Of a DNA stretch of 47,521 nucleotides, positions 1 to 10,626 are shown piece after piece. Within the stretch, counting starts at the first letter, position 1, and every line of letters starts with the position of its first letter. The translations under genes were made by a program, and so were the position numbers. The DNA is from Acidobacteria subdivision 13 bacterium RH2 MAG17b (GTDB lineage: Bacteria > Acidobacteriota > Terriglobia > UBA7540), in the NCBI GenBank assembly GCA_002197525.1, contig NFUN01000046.1, positions 1 through 47,521 of the forward strand. The letters are read 5' to 3'. The notes under the pieces were generated by a model, which saw only the letters and a program-made list of their open reading frames with translations, was not told where the DNA came from and ran no database searches.

Positions 1-55
1 GCGCTGTCCCCAGCGCCGAAAGACGCCGGTGAGGACACCGGCGCTACAGCGTGGC
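1..55. repeat. Two-hairpin GTAGCG-type repeat, fragment at window edge
   Basis: Two adjacent palindromes lie here: GGCGCTG-like arms around a TCCC loop, then GCCGGTG/CACCGGC arms around a short loop, ending in GCGCTACAG. The same two-hairpin module recurs inside the elements near 3139-3206 and 35268-35322 and, inverted, at 44607-44655. The left end is cut by the window. It lies downstream of the gamma-glutamyltransferase stop. Confidence 0.75.
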
Positions 56-100
56 TTGCCAAATTGTTCTCCAGTCCTCGCTAAGTGAACAGCATTGGGG

Positions 101-1837
<1,737 letters not shown>

Positions 1838-1848
1838 AGCGCCCAAAG

Positions 1849-1875
1849 ATTATACCTTGAGGTTTCTCATGCCAA
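1849..1875 (-). promoter_or_regulatory. Near-leaderless promoter of ggt
   Basis: On the minus strand TTGGCA (1870-1875), a 15-base spacer and TATAAT (1849-1854) precede the ATG at 1837 by 11 bases. Predicted transcription start is ~3-6 bases before the ATG, and no Shine-Dalgarno is possible. The same arrangement, including the CTTTGGSCGCT block after the -10, precedes the gene starting at 5406. Confidence 0.65.
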
Positions 1876-1889
1876 GTGAATCCGTGAAG

Positions 1890-1958
1890 GGTGGTGGGCC
1901 AGTTTGGTTGTTGTAGCGGCGGCCTCTGGGCGCCGCTACAACGAACTGACCCACTACC
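1890..1958. repeat. Minimal GGTAGTG-ended palindromic element
   Basis: A nearly perfect ~69 bp inverted repeat. The ends read GGTGGTGGGCCAGTTTGG and, inverted, GGTAGTGGGTCAGTTCG; the centre is TTGTAGCGGCGGCC-TCT-GGGCGCCGCTACAA. It sits between two same-strand genes. It appears to be the simplest member of the family whose larger, nested copies occur near 13.7, 22.3 and 41.7 kb. Confidence 0.75.
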
Positions 1959-1973
1959 GTGAAAGGATCCTCG

Positions 1974-3029
1974 TCATGGCTCTACTTTATATACCCGCAC
2001 CTCGGCATCGCACTCGCCGTTTCTCTGAGCTACCACGTAGTATCGGTTCAGTTGCGGAACCAGAAGCGACGTGGCGGAAGCCGCGCCCGTGGAAATTGTT
2101 GCAATGGCCTGGTAATGGTCAGCGTCAAGCTGCTTATAGACGGCAATGTCCCCTTCCGGAGAAAATCCGGCGCCTGCTGAAACGTAAATGCGTTGATGCG
2201 CTTTGTCATAATAAGCGTCATCAACGCCTGCCGGAGCAGGAAGGCTTGCAATCTGCCGGCCCGATTCCGAATCCAGGACGAGCAACTTTCCCGGCTTGCG
2301 CGTGACGATAAAGAGGCGATGGTGAGCCTCGTCCAGCGCTACCGCATAAGGAAAGTCAGCCCCGTGAAGCCGCCACTCTGCAGTTTCAATACGCCTCCGG
2401 CGGTCAACTACAGCCACTTCATCCCGGTCCTTGATAGCGACGAAGATTCTGGGGCCTGCCGCCTCGATCGCAAAACCTTTCATGATCCGCCCTCGTAGTC
2501 TTATGTCCCCGATATGTCTGCCAGTTCGGGCGTCGACAATGCCGAGCAAAACATAATCGGGCCCGCTATCGCTTTCTGATCTGCGGTAATTTCCTACATA
2601 GAGGCGCTGGGCAACCGGATCAAAGCGCACTGCGCCTGCGCGGCTCAAGGTCAACTTCACGGTTTTTACGAGGCTGTATGAATCACCTTCGCCGGCGCGG
2701 AAGATCTTAACCGTTCCATCGTCATCGCTCACAAAGAGTTCATCGGACTCTGGCCGGTAGTAGATGCCGTGCGGCTTCGCAAAACCGCCAAGTGCGTAAG
2801 CCAGTCTGTTTTTGCGCAGGTCGAAAACCTCCACGGTTTTCGCCTGTTCCGCAGGAACAAAAAGGCGGAGGTCCTTCAGATCAATTCCGAAGTGGTCGAA
2901 ACGGCTTTTGACCTTGGGAATCGGAATAACCTGCACCAGCTTAAGGGGCGCGCTCGCTCGCGAAAATGCGTTAAGCGTAACTGCACCCGTCAGCGCCAAG
3001 AAGAACGCGAACTTTCTCGCCATCACCAT
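1974..3029 (-). CDS. YVTN/YncE-like beta-propeller protein (exported)
   Basis: A predicted secreted beta-propeller of ~352 residues; such proteins usually act as binding scaffolds, and no enzymatic residue is evident. The start was placed at the ATG at 3029 because GGAGCAGGGA lies just upstream and a signal peptide (MARKFAFFLALTGAV...) follows at once. A longer frame opens inside a repeat element upstream and is not credible. Blade-like repeats recur through the protein (LFVPAEQAKTVEVFDL, LFVSDDDGTVKIF, RLYVGNY, RIFVAIKDRDEVAVVD, RLFIVTRKPGKLLVLD, RIYVSAGAG). An ATG two codons later (3023) is an equal alternative start. Function in this cluster is unknown. Confidence 0.8.
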   Translation of the reverse strand: MVMARKFAFFLALTGAVTLNAFSRASAPLKLVQVIPIPKVKSRFDHFGIDLKDLRLFVPAEQAKTVEVFDLRKNRLAYALGGFAKPHGIYYRPESDELFVSDDDGTVKIFRAGEGDSYSLVKTVKLTLSRAGAVRFDPVAQRLYVGNYRRSESDSGPDYVLLGIVDARTGRHIGDIRLRGRIMKGFAIEAAGPRIFVAIKDRDEVAVVDRRRRIETAEWRLHGADFPYAVALDEAHHRLFIVTRKPGKLLVLDSESGRQIASLPAPAGVDDAYYDKAHQRIYVSAGAGFSPEGDIAVYKQLDADHYQAIATISTGAASATSLLVPQLNRYYVVAQRNGECDAEVRVYKVEP

Positions 3030-3091
3030 TGCTTCCCTGCTCCGTTTGGAATATTGGGCCAACATCAGCCTCTCCGAAGCAGCGTAACCTA

Positions 3092-3239
3092 ATTGAGAAT
3101 TATAAATTATAGTGACGGATTTTCCTGGTGCGCCAGTGCCCCCACCGGCGTCTTTCGGCGCTGAGAGCCTGCCCTGAGCGAAGCGAAGGGACAGCGCCGC
3201 TACAACGGATGTTGTCACTATAATTTGTAAACCTCAATA
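3092..3239. mobile_element. MITE-like element 1 with ~26 bp terminal inverted repeats
   Basis: The left end (3092-3116), inverted, and the right end (3214-3239) match as GTCACTATAATTTRTAA followed by NNNTCAATW. Between them lies a two-hairpin GTAGCG module interrupted by a short CCTGCCCTGAGCGAAGCG insertion. There is no ORF, so any movement would be in trans. The left end lies ~63 bases upstream of the beta-propeller start and carries TATAAT-like strings facing that gene. A second copy is at 35233-35355. Confidence 0.65.
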
Positions 3240-3528
3240 ATTGGTTTAACCCTTTGCTCTTCGTCGCCTGCTTCGCATGACCTTTCATTCTAACCCCTCG
3301 CCCCTCGTCAGCGGGGAGAGGGTGGCTCGCCTCGCCGAGCCGGGTGAGGGACTTAAGCATACCGCTACGCCGCGACCAACCGCAGCAGCCAGCGAGCCAG
3401 GGACAACTAGTGGTACAGGCGAGCATCGACGCCGGGCAAGACTACAAGAAATTTATTATTTCGCGACTACTGGGTTTATCGGAATGTAGAGGCGGCTTCA
3501 CGCCGCCCATGATTGGGCCACGCAGGGC
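3240..3528. other. Intergenic stretch with degraded repeats, no gene seen
   Basis: This holds a degraded copy of the CCCCTCGCCC/GGGGAGAGGG repeat family (~3291-3352) and a small hairpin (GGCGGC-TTCAC-GCCGCC, ~3491-3508). The hairpin lies just beyond the stop of the TPR/TonB_C gene and could act as a weak terminator, although it lacks a T-run. Small frames here have no ribosome-binding site or recognisable product. Confidence 0.5.
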
Positions 3529-5406
3529 TTAGTCAAAGAGACGAAAGTTGACCTGAACCATGACTTGCACGGCAACCGGCCTACCGTTTCGGGTTCCCGG
3601 CTTGAATTTCCATGAAAACACAGTCTGCATTGCGCTTTCCTCAAGACCTCCGCCCAATATAGGCGGCTCCTCTCGTACATAAGCGACATTCCCCTTGCTA
3701 TCGACAACAATCGAAAGGATCGCGGCCCCATGAATTTTATCTTTGCGAGCTTCCTCTGTGTACGGTGGATCGTGGGCAAAGATTAGAGTCGGCGGGGGAA
3801 TCTCGGACGTCAGGTCGTTTGCCCTAAATGAGAACACTTGCCCGGGCTCCTTACCTATTGCGCGAGTAGAGCAGGGATCCTGGTACTCGGCGCCTGATGT
3901 GCCTCGACTCGGCTTACTCTCCGGCTCGACATCGCCGGGAATATACTCCACCGTCGTGTGAACCACGGAGGAAACCGGCACTCCGTTGCGCATCTCTGGG
4001 CGGAATTTCCAAGTTCGACCTGTCGCAATGACCTGCTGGTCTATACCGTTCCCAAGCTTCTTGCCAGTTTCTTTAACACTGGCTACGTTACCGTTCTTCT
4101 CAACTTTAAGCTCAAAGGTACAGCTACCATGAAACCCCGCCTTGAGAGCCTGATCGGTGTATGGCGGATTGGGTACATAAAGAGGCAGCGCTTGTGTTTC
4201 AACGATGTTGTTCGGCTGATGTTCTTGTGCGTTGTCCGAACGACCGCCCACACCTAGAGCTTGAGCCAAACCTTTGTACAGGCGCTGAAAACGCACGTTT
4301 GTGGGATCTAGTTTAGTGGCGGCACGGTACTCGTTGAGAGCACCTTGTTTATTTCCTTCGATTTCGAGCGCAGTACCCAGAGCCGCATGAGCTGCACCAT
4401 TAGCCGGTTTTAGATCAGCCACTTTTCGCAACTCCGCGCTGGCCCCACCAAGATCACCCCTCCGCATAAGCGCCTTACTCAGAGCAACATGCGCCTGGAC
4501 ATCACTTGGTTGCAGTTGAATCGCCTTTCGTTCGTCAGCAACTTCATCATTCCACCGTCCGAGGATACCCTGTGCGACGCCTAGCTCTTGATAGGCGGCG
4601 TAATGCTTCGGGTCGAGTCTAACGGTTAGTTGTTGCTCCGCAATGTCACCGTCCCAGTCGCCGATCGTACGAAGAGCGATGCCCAATTGGTGATGTGCTT
4701 CGGCGCTGTCTGGCTTTAGAGAAATCGCCTCTTTCTCTGCTAGAATGGCCCCATTCCAGTCTCCTGCCTTTCGTAACGCGATGCCCAGCAGCAAATGTAT
4801 CTCGGAGTTCGACGGCTCCAAGCTGACTATCTCTCGATACACATCTCCCGCATCCTGCCAATCCTCAGCGTTCTCAAACGCATGGGCCAAGCTAAGGCGT
4901 GTCTCATTAAGATCCGGCTTTATTTGAAACGCCTCACAGTACTCCGCGATCGCTGGTCGCCAGTCCGCTTTAGCGAAGAACTCGTCACCACGGCTAAAAT
5001 GCTCTTTGGCGACCTGTGCTGGATTCATTGCCCCCAAGAGCAGTGCAGTGTCGGCCGCCCCCAAGCCAGGCGCTACGGGCGTGGCCGGAGGGACATCAGA
5101 AAGATTCTTCAGCGCTTGCAAGAGCTCGCTCGTGGCCCCTTCCTGGCGAAGCTCACGTTCGATTTTTGGACTCAGCTGAAATCCGAGGCGGTATTTTTCG
5201 CCAGAAAATATGATCCGCTCCGGGGGAACACGTTTTTTGAGCAAGTTAATCACGTCGCCTACCGTAAGTGGATGGGCTGGTTTCTGGGCGCGCACGGAGA
5301 CCGCCGATAAGGAGAGACCAAGCACAAGCGCGAGAATGCGGCATTTGCGACGGTACTTCCAAGACTTCAGATACGGATTGATGTAAAGTACCGCAAATCT
5401 ACGCAT
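3529..5406 (-). CDS. TPR protein with two TonB C-terminal domains
   Basis: A 625-residue protein with an N-terminal hydrophobic segment (~24-41, ILALVLGLSLSAVSVRAQ) that looks like a signal sequence. A short domain (~50-100) follows, then about seven TPR repeats (~130-370; for example GDWNGAILAEKEAISLKPDSAEAHHQLGIAL). Two TonB_C-like domains close it: ~412-487 (PNPPYTDQALKAGFHG ... WKFRPEMRNGVPV) and ~545-625 (HDPPYTEEARKDKIHG ... WKFKPGTRNGRPV). TonB_C domains normally contact outer-membrane receptors. Two in one exported protein with TPRs and no classic Pro-rich TonB rod suggests an energy-transducer-like or scaffold role; this is inference. Start chosen at ATG 5406, behind a near-leaderless promoter. 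Confidence 0.85.
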   Translation of the reverse strand: MRRFAVLYINPYLKSWKYRRKCRILALVLGLSLSAVSVRAQKPAHPLTVGDVINLLKKRVPPERIIFSGEKYRLGFQLSPKIERELRQEGATSELLQALKNLSDVPPATPVAPGLGAADTALLLGAMNPAQVAKEHFSRGDEFFAKADWRPAIAEYCEAFQIKPDLNETRLSLAHAFENAEDWQDAGDVYREIVSLEPSNSEIHLLLGIALRKAGDWNGAILAEKEAISLKPDSAEAHHQLGIALRTIGDWDGDIAEQQLTVRLDPKHYAAYQELGVAQGILGRWNDEVADERKAIQLQPSDVQAHVALSKALMRRGDLGGASAELRKVADLKPANGAAHAALGTALEIEGNKQGALNEYRAATKLDPTNVRFQRLYKGLAQALGVGGRSDNAQEHQPNNIVETQALPLYVPNPPYTDQALKAGFHGSCTFELKVEKNGNVASVKETGKKLGNGIDQQVIATGRTWKFRPEMRNGVPVSSVVHTTVEYIPGDVEPESKPSRGTSGAEYQDPCSTRAIGKEPGQVFSFRANDLTSEIPPPTLIFAHDPPYTEEARKDKIHGAAILSIVVDSKGNVAYVREEPPILGGGLEESAMQTVFSWKFKPGTRNGRPVAVQVMVQVNFRLFD

Positions 5407-5417
5407 AGCGGCCAAAG

Positions 5418-5444
5418 ATTACACCTTCTGCTGCGGAATGCCAA
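5418..5444 (-). promoter_or_regulatory. Near-leaderless promoter, twin of the ggt promoter
   Basis: TTGGCA (5439-5444), a 15-base spacer and TGTAAT (5418-5423) lie 11 bases before the ATG at 5406. The bases from the -10 through the start codon (AATCTTTGGSCGCTATGCG) match the ggt promoter except for one position, although the genes are unrelated. Confidence 0.6.
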
Positions 5445-6607
5445 TAGGATTTGCGGCGGCGTTCAGGCGTTCAATGGCCCCGCCGCCGAAAACTTAGCGG
5501 GTGGCGCAGACATGCAGCTTCTCAGCATGTCTGTGAATTACGCAAGGGCAGTTCCCGGAACGGCGCAAGGCCTCACGCTCGCCCGATGGCGGGCCATGTA
5601 GCTAAGACCGCTCCGCCACACCGCATTTACGGCCCGAATCGTTTCCGGATTCACCACGTCCACGTCCGACAGCAGCCATGGCTTCTGGCTCTCTGATTAC
5701 CCCGCCAATGGAGGCAGCTCCCGCCGCAGCGTTGTAGCGCAGCGCTCGCCGTTGAACGCTGCGGCTGTTTACTGTGCGAATGATTGGCCTGGACATGCCG
5801 CAGGGTCACAAAAACGGACCCTGCGCTACAGCCTCGTTCATTGACGCGGTCGCACCGGGAGCATCTTGACGTATTTAGCCTAGTGTACTAGACTAAGCCC
5901 AGTGTGATGAGCCGGTTTCGACCAAACGCAAATTGTGCCAAAATGCACGTTTCGCAGGCTGCGCGGTGCGGCGTGGGGCATAATGCATTGAAAATATGGG
6001 TATTAGGCTTGCGGAAAGGCGCATGCAAGAGAAGGAACAACACCAAGAAAATAAAGGATTCCTTTTTTTAGGACAATTATCGCCATAACTCATTGAAAAC
6101 AAATAAACATTAGAAAAGCAAAGCCATTCAAAGCCACTAAGCAAAGCCACTGCTAATCACTTAACTTATTGAAAACACAACAATAACGTGCATTTATCAA
6201 GCAAAGCCAATTATCTAGCCCAAAATCAATTAGATGGGGCCACTCTTGAATTTGTTCCGCGTTTCAGCGCAAAAGCAAACCCATTGGGCTTGAAAGCTAC
6301 GCCCCGCGGTAGGCGACGACGGGCTGGAACAGATCGTCGCGATTGCCGGCTCCAGGAATTAACCTGGCGGGCTGGAACTTGGTTGACAATGCGTGAAACA
6401 AGATGCTATTTCAAGACTTCCGGTTTTAGGGATATGCCGGAAGACGGCGTGTCCATCGGGCGCGAAACGCGCTTGCTTCCAACCGCCACTTCCGGCTTCT
6501 CGCCCGCAGCCTTCCTTGGAAGCAGATGAGGCGCTCCAGGACCTTGCGGATCTGCTTCCACGATAAGCTTGAATTTCCAAACCAAAGACTGAACAGCCGC
6601 AGCCTCT
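5445..6607. other. 1.2 kb gene-poor region with hairpins and an AT-rich island
   Basis: No convincing gene was found. A hairpin with 9 bp arms (CAGACATGC/GCATGTCTG) is at 5507-5533. A hairpin GCAGGGTC...GACCCTGC is near 5804-5829. A 22-base imperfect dyad (TTAGCCTAGT-gt-ACTAGACTAA) lies around 5876-5897. From ~5985 to 6235 the DNA is clearly AT-richer than its surroundings and carries direct repeats of AAGCAAAGCCA (6117, 6140 and 6199 regions) and ATTGAAAAYA. Frames crossing it (for example 6188-6529 plus, 5893-6150 minus) lack ribosome-binding sites and protein-like composition. Confidence 0.6.
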
Positions 6608-8035
6608 ATGAACGAATTCTTCGGACACCCGCGCGGTCTAGCCACTCTCTTCATGACCGAGTTCTGGGAGCGGTTCAGCTATTACGGCATGAGCGCCCTG
6701 CTGATCCTGTTCATGACCGCCCCGGCGGCGCGTGGCGGACTCGGATTCCCCATTCCAAAGGCAGGCGCGATTTTCGGAGTCTACGTGGCCTTGGTATACC
6801 TCGGCGCGTTGCCCGGCGGCTGGATTGCCGACCGCGTGCTTGGGCAGCGGAAATCGGTGTTATACGGCGGAATGATCATCGCCAGCGGCCACTATTGCCT
6901 GGCTCTTCCCAGCCTCAAGACCTTTTATCTGGGCCTCGGGCTGATCATCACCGGCACCGCCTTGCTGAAACCCAACGTCAGCACCATGGTCGGACAGCTT
7001 TACACGCCCGATGACGTGCGCCGCGACGCCGGCTTTTCGATTTTCTACATGGGAATCAACCTGGGGGCGTTTATCGCGCCACTCGGTTGCAGCTATCTGG
7101 GCGAGGAAATCAACTGGCATTACGGATTTGGCCTTGCGGGCGTGGGCATGACGCTGGGCGTGATCCAGTACGTAATGGGCTGGAAGCATCTGGCGCAAAT
7201 CGGGCTGCCGCCGCAAGGGAACGGCCAGGCCAGGCGCAAGCTGGCGGTGGCGCTCGGAATTTTTCTTCTCGTTGGCGCTTCGTGCGCGGCGGTAGTCAGC
7301 CACGGGGCCATAAAAGTCTCCGCGCAGAGCGTGTCCCGGGCGTTTGGAACAGCCCTGGCCTTGGTGGTGATTGGCATGTTCGGCTGGCTGCTGACATCGC
7401 GCCACTGGACGCCGGTTGAGCGCAGGAGGCTGTATGCGATCTTCGCCTTCTTCCTCGCGTCAACTCTCTTCTGGGCGCTCTTTCAGCAGACCGGTTCGAC
7501 GCTGAACCTCTTTGCGGAGCGAAATACGGACAGGAGCCTGTTCGGCGGCTTTCCGGCGGGTTGGTTTCAGTCCGAAGAACCGCTGTTCATTATCCTGCTC
7601 GCGCCGGTATTCGCCTGGCTGTGGGTGAAGCTCGGCAAACGCGATCCTTCAACGCCGTCGAAATTCGCGGCGGGGATCGTCTTCGCCGGTCTGTCGTTCA
7701 TCGTGCTCGTTCCGGTCGCGGCCAGGACCGGCGACAGCCCGTTGTGGCTCACGGGCACGTACTTTCTCCTGACGCTAGGTGAGTTGTGCCTGAGCCCGGT
7801 GGGCCTCAGCGTCACCACGAAACTCGCGCCGGAGCGGGTGGCGGGCTTCATCATGGGCTTCTGGTTCCTCTCCATGGCGGTGGGAAGCTATCTGGGGGGC
7901 GTCTCAGCGTCGCTTTACACGACGGTTTCGCTTCCCTGGCTTTTCGGGATCACGGGAGGGTTCGCCATCGGCGCCGGCGTGTTATTCTTTCTCGCGGCCT
8001 CTCCCATCGTGCGGCTGATGGAAGGAGTGAAGTAG
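6608..8035 (+). CDS. POT-family proton-coupled peptide transporter
   Basis: A 475-residue inner-membrane importer of di- and tripeptides (PTR2/POT branch of the MFS) with about twelve hydrophobic segments. The proton-coupling ExxER motif is E18-x-x-E21-R22 in TEFWERFSYYGM. The second family signature reads FYMGINLG at 146-153. An MFS loop motif, GGWIADRVLGQR, is at 70-81. The length fits bacterial POT proteins. The ribosome-binding site is weak, but the ATG at 6608 places the ExxER motif at the usual distance from the N-terminus. The next gene, 36 bases downstream, encodes an exported dipeptidyl peptidase whose products are its expected substrates. Confidence 0.93.
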   Translation: MNEFFGHPRGLATLFMTEFWERFSYYGMSALLILFMTAPAARGGLGFPIPKAGAIFGVYVALVYLGALPGGWIADRVLGQRKSVLYGGMIIASGHYCLALPSLKTFYLGLGLIITGTALLKPNVSTMVGQLYTPDDVRRDAGFSIFYMGINLGAFIAPLGCSYLGEEINWHYGFGLAGVGMTLGVIQYVMGWKHLAQIGLPPQGNGQARRKLAVALGIFLLVGASCAAVVSHGAIKVSAQSVSRAFGTALALVVIGMFGWLLTSRHWTPVERRRLYAIFAFFLASTLFWALFQQTGSTLNLFAERNTDRSLFGGFPAGWFQSEEPLFIILLAPVFAWLWVKLGKRDPSTPSKFAAGIVFAGLSFIVLVPVAARTGDSPLWLTGTYFLLTLGELCLSPVGLSVTTKLAPERVAGFIMGFWFLSMAVGSYLGGVSASLYTTVSLPWLFGITGGFAIGAGVLFFLAASPIVRLMEGVK

Positions 8036-8071
8036 CCGTTTAGCCGTTTCATTCCACTTCGAGGTTTCCAA

Positions 8072-10555
8072 ATGAAGCGCATCAACCGGCGAGATTTCGC
8101 AAAAGCTGCGGCGGCAAGTCTGGGCGGAGTTGCCATAACTTCGGCAAAACCCCTCGTGGGCGGAGAAGATTCGAATGACTGGCAAAATCCGTCCTCGAAA
8201 GCCGCGTCGTCCGCGCTGCAGGAAACAGCCGCTCCGGCGGACATTCAGGAGACGACCCGTCTGGGCAAGATGCTGCACCGCATTTTTGCGGCCAAGGAGT
8301 TCACCGCAAAGCCGTTCGGTCCGGCGCGCTGGCTGAACGGCGGAGAAGCTTACACAACAGTCGAAGCCTCCTCCGCAGCGAAGGAAGAAAAAAGGCGCGA
8401 CATCGTGCGCTACGAGACCTCGACGGGGCGGCGGGAAGTGTTGGTTTCCGCTTCGCAGCTCGTGCCACCTGGCGGCAGCGCTCCGCTCGCCATCGACGAC
8501 TATTCGTGGTCGAAAGACATGAAGCGGCTTTTGATCTTCACCAACACGCGCCGTGTGTGGCGGCAGAACACCAGGGGAGATTATTGGGCGCTCGACCGGG
8601 ATTCCGGAAAGCTGCACAAGCTGGGCGGTGAAGTTCCCCCTGCAACCTTGATGTTTGCCAAGTTCTCGCCCGATGCGTCAAAAGCGGCCTACGTTCATGC
8701 AAATAACATTTATGTTGAAGACCTAAGCTCGGGAGCCATCATCCAGCTCACCCAGGACGGCTCGGCAACGCTCATCAACGGGACCTCGGATTGGGTAAAC
8801 GAGGAAGAGTTGGACATCCGGGATGGGTTCCGATGGAGCCCGGACGGAAAAAGCATCGCCTTTTGGCAGTTTGATACGAGCGGCGTGGGCGACTTCCCTT
8901 TGGACTACAACACCGGCGGCCCCTACGACGTGGTCACCCACATTCCATACCCGGAGTACGGCGTTTATCCCTTCATCAGGCACGTCGCCTACCCCCAGGC
9001 AGGAACTACCAATTCAGCCGTGCGCGCGGGCGTGGTGAGCGCCGCGGGAGGAACGCCGCAATGGATGGAAACGCCGGGCGATCCGCGCAACCACTATATC
9101 GCGCGAATGGATTGGGCGGGAAATTCGGAAGAGCTTGTTTTGCAGCACCTGAACCGCCTGCAAAACACAAATGATGTCCTGCTGGCTGAAGCTCGCACGG
9201 GCAAGGTCCGGCGCGTGCACCGGGATCAGGATCGCGCCTGGGTGGATGTATACGGCGACGTGCAGTGGCTTCACGGCGGGGCCGAGTTTCTGTGGGTCAG
9301 CGAGCACGACGGCTGGCGGCACGTTTATGTGATCTCACGCGACGGAGAGCATACCCGGCTTGTTACCCGAGGCGCGTTCGACGTGATCGAAATGCTGCAC
9401 CCGGACAGCCGGGGAGAATGGCTTTACTACTTGGCGTCGCCGGAGAATGCCACACAAAGCTATCTGTACCGGTCGCGACTGGACGGCGCGGGCACACCCG
9501 AACGCCTGACGCCCGCCAACGCCCCCGGGACGCACAAATATGACATTTCGCCCGATGGCGGTTGGGCTTTCCACACCTATTCCAGGTTTGACACGCCGCC
9601 CGTCACCAGCCTGGTGCGCCTCCCGGATCATCAGACGGAACGCATCCTGGAAGAAAATGCGGCGCTCAAGTCCAAGGTGAGCGCCTTGGGCTCTGAACCC
9701 GTGGAATTCTTTCCCGTTGAAATCGGGAAAGGCGTGAGCCTGGACGCGTGGATGATCAAGCCGGAGAATTTCGATCCGGCGCAGAGCTATCCGCTGCTCA
9801 TCTACGTTTATGGCGGACCTGCTGTGCAGACGGTGCTTGATGAGTGGGGCGAGGATCGCGTGCTCTTTCACCGCCTGGTGGCCAATGAGGGCTATCTTAT
9901 AGCGAGCATTGACAATCGCGGCACCCCGGCGCCGAGGGGCCGGGCCTGGCGCAAGTATATCTTCGGCTCTCTCGGCGGCCCGGTTTCCGCAGATCAGACC
10001 GCTGCGCTTCGGGCCTTGGTGCGCACTCGGCCGTATATTGATTCGGGACGCGTGGCCGTCTGGGGATGGAGCGAAGGCGGTTCGCACACGCTCGACCTCA
10101 TGTTCCGGTACCCGGAGTTGTATCGCGCGGGAATGTCCGTCGCTCCGGTCCCCGACTGGCGGCTCTACGACTCAATCTATCAGGAAAGGTATATGGGATT
10201 GCCGCAAGACAACGTGGAGGGTTACCGGGCTGGCTCGTCAATCAACTTCGCCCAGGGGCTGCGCGGGAACCTCTTGCTGGTGCATGGGTCCGATGACGAC
10301 AATGTTCACATTCAAGGATCGCAGTTGCTCATCAACCGGCTCGTCGAGCTGGGCAAGCAGTTTGACTTTATGGAGTACCCAGGTCGTACCCACAGCCTTT
10401 CCGAAGGGCCGGGCACGCTCTTTCATCTGCATAGCCTGCTGGCGTGCTATCTCAAGCGGCATCTGCCGGCTGGGTCCGGCAAGCGGCGGAGCGCAAACCG
10501 GACCGCGGCGCGCGTCCTCGAAGAAAACGTCGCGGCGGTCAGGTGTCGAGGGTGA
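8072..10555 (+). CDS. Tat-exported S9 dipeptidyl peptidase (DPP IV-like)
   Basis: An 827-residue serine peptidase that should release N-terminal dipeptides in the periplasm. The N-terminus NRRDFAKAAAASLGG is a twin-arginine signal (R6-R7). A beta-propeller domain carries DWVNEEELD, the double-Glu motif that anchors the substrate amino group in DPP IV. The C-terminal hydrolase domain has a catalytic Ser667 in GWSEGG (usually GWSYGG), Asp742 in GSDDDNVH and His774 in YPGRTHS. Spacing between the three (75 and 32 residues) is close to human DPP IV (78 and 32). The Tyr-to-Glu change beside the nucleophile is unusual. Probably cotranscribed with the peptide transporter upstream; GAGG lies before the ATG. 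Confidence 0.92.
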   Translation: MKRINRRDFAKAAAASLGGVAITSAKPLVGGEDSNDWQNPSSKAASSALQETAAPADIQETTRLGKMLHRIFAAKEFTAKPFGPARWLNGGEAYTTVEASSAAKEEKRRDIVRYETSTGRREVLVSASQLVPPGGSAPLAIDDYSWSKDMKRLLIFTNTRRVWRQNTRGDYWALDRDSGKLHKLGGEVPPATLMFAKFSPDASKAAYVHANNIYVEDLSSGAIIQLTQDGSATLINGTSDWVNEEELDIRDGFRWSPDGKSIAFWQFDTSGVGDFPLDYNTGGPYDVVTHIPYPEYGVYPFIRHVAYPQAGTTNSAVRAGVVSAAGGTPQWMETPGDPRNHYIARMDWAGNSEELVLQHLNRLQNTNDVLLAEARTGKVRRVHRDQDRAWVDVYGDVQWLHGGAEFLWVSEHDGWRHVYVISRDGEHTRLVTRGAFDVIEMLHPDSRGEWLYYLASPENATQSYLYRSRLDGAGTPERLTPANAPGTHKYDISPDGGWAFHTYSRFDTPPVTSLVRLPDHQTERILEENAALKSKVSALGSEPVEFFPVEIGKGVSLDAWMIKPENFDPAQSYPLLIYVYGGPAVQTVLDEWGEDRVLFHRLVANEGYLIASIDNRGTPAPRGRAWRKYIFGSLGGPVSADQTAALRALVRTRPYIDSGRVAVWGWSEGGSHTLDLMFRYPELYRAGMSVAPVPDWRLYDSIYQERYMGLPQDNVEGYRAGSSINFAQGLRGNLLLVHGSDDDNVHIQGSQLLINRLVELGKQFDFMEYPGRTHSLSEGPGTLFHLHSLLACYLKRHLPAGSGKRRSANRTAARVLEENVAAVRCRG

Positions 10556-10626
10556 GTTCGATAGAGGCAGGCCGACGTACTTCTCACGGCTTTCGGGCAA
10601 GAGGAAGACAGCCCGGTGAAATCGTT

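Noticed and set aside
1870-1875. Sigma-54 promoter suggested by TTGGCA before ggt
   Set aside because: The GC half of a -24/-12 promoter is missing at the required distance, while a TATAAT -10 box is present.
3030-3218. N-terminal extension of the beta-propeller protein
   Set aside because: It starts inside MITE-like element 1 and would hide the signal peptide.
6188-6529. 113-codon plus frame before the peptide transporter
   Set aside because: Begins in the AT-rich island without a ribosome-binding site and translates to an Arg-rich sequence without domain or homology that I recognise.
9335-10087. 250-codon minus-strand frame inside the dipeptidyl peptidase gene
   Set aside because: Antisense shadow of a fully convincing enzyme gene in GC-rich DNA.
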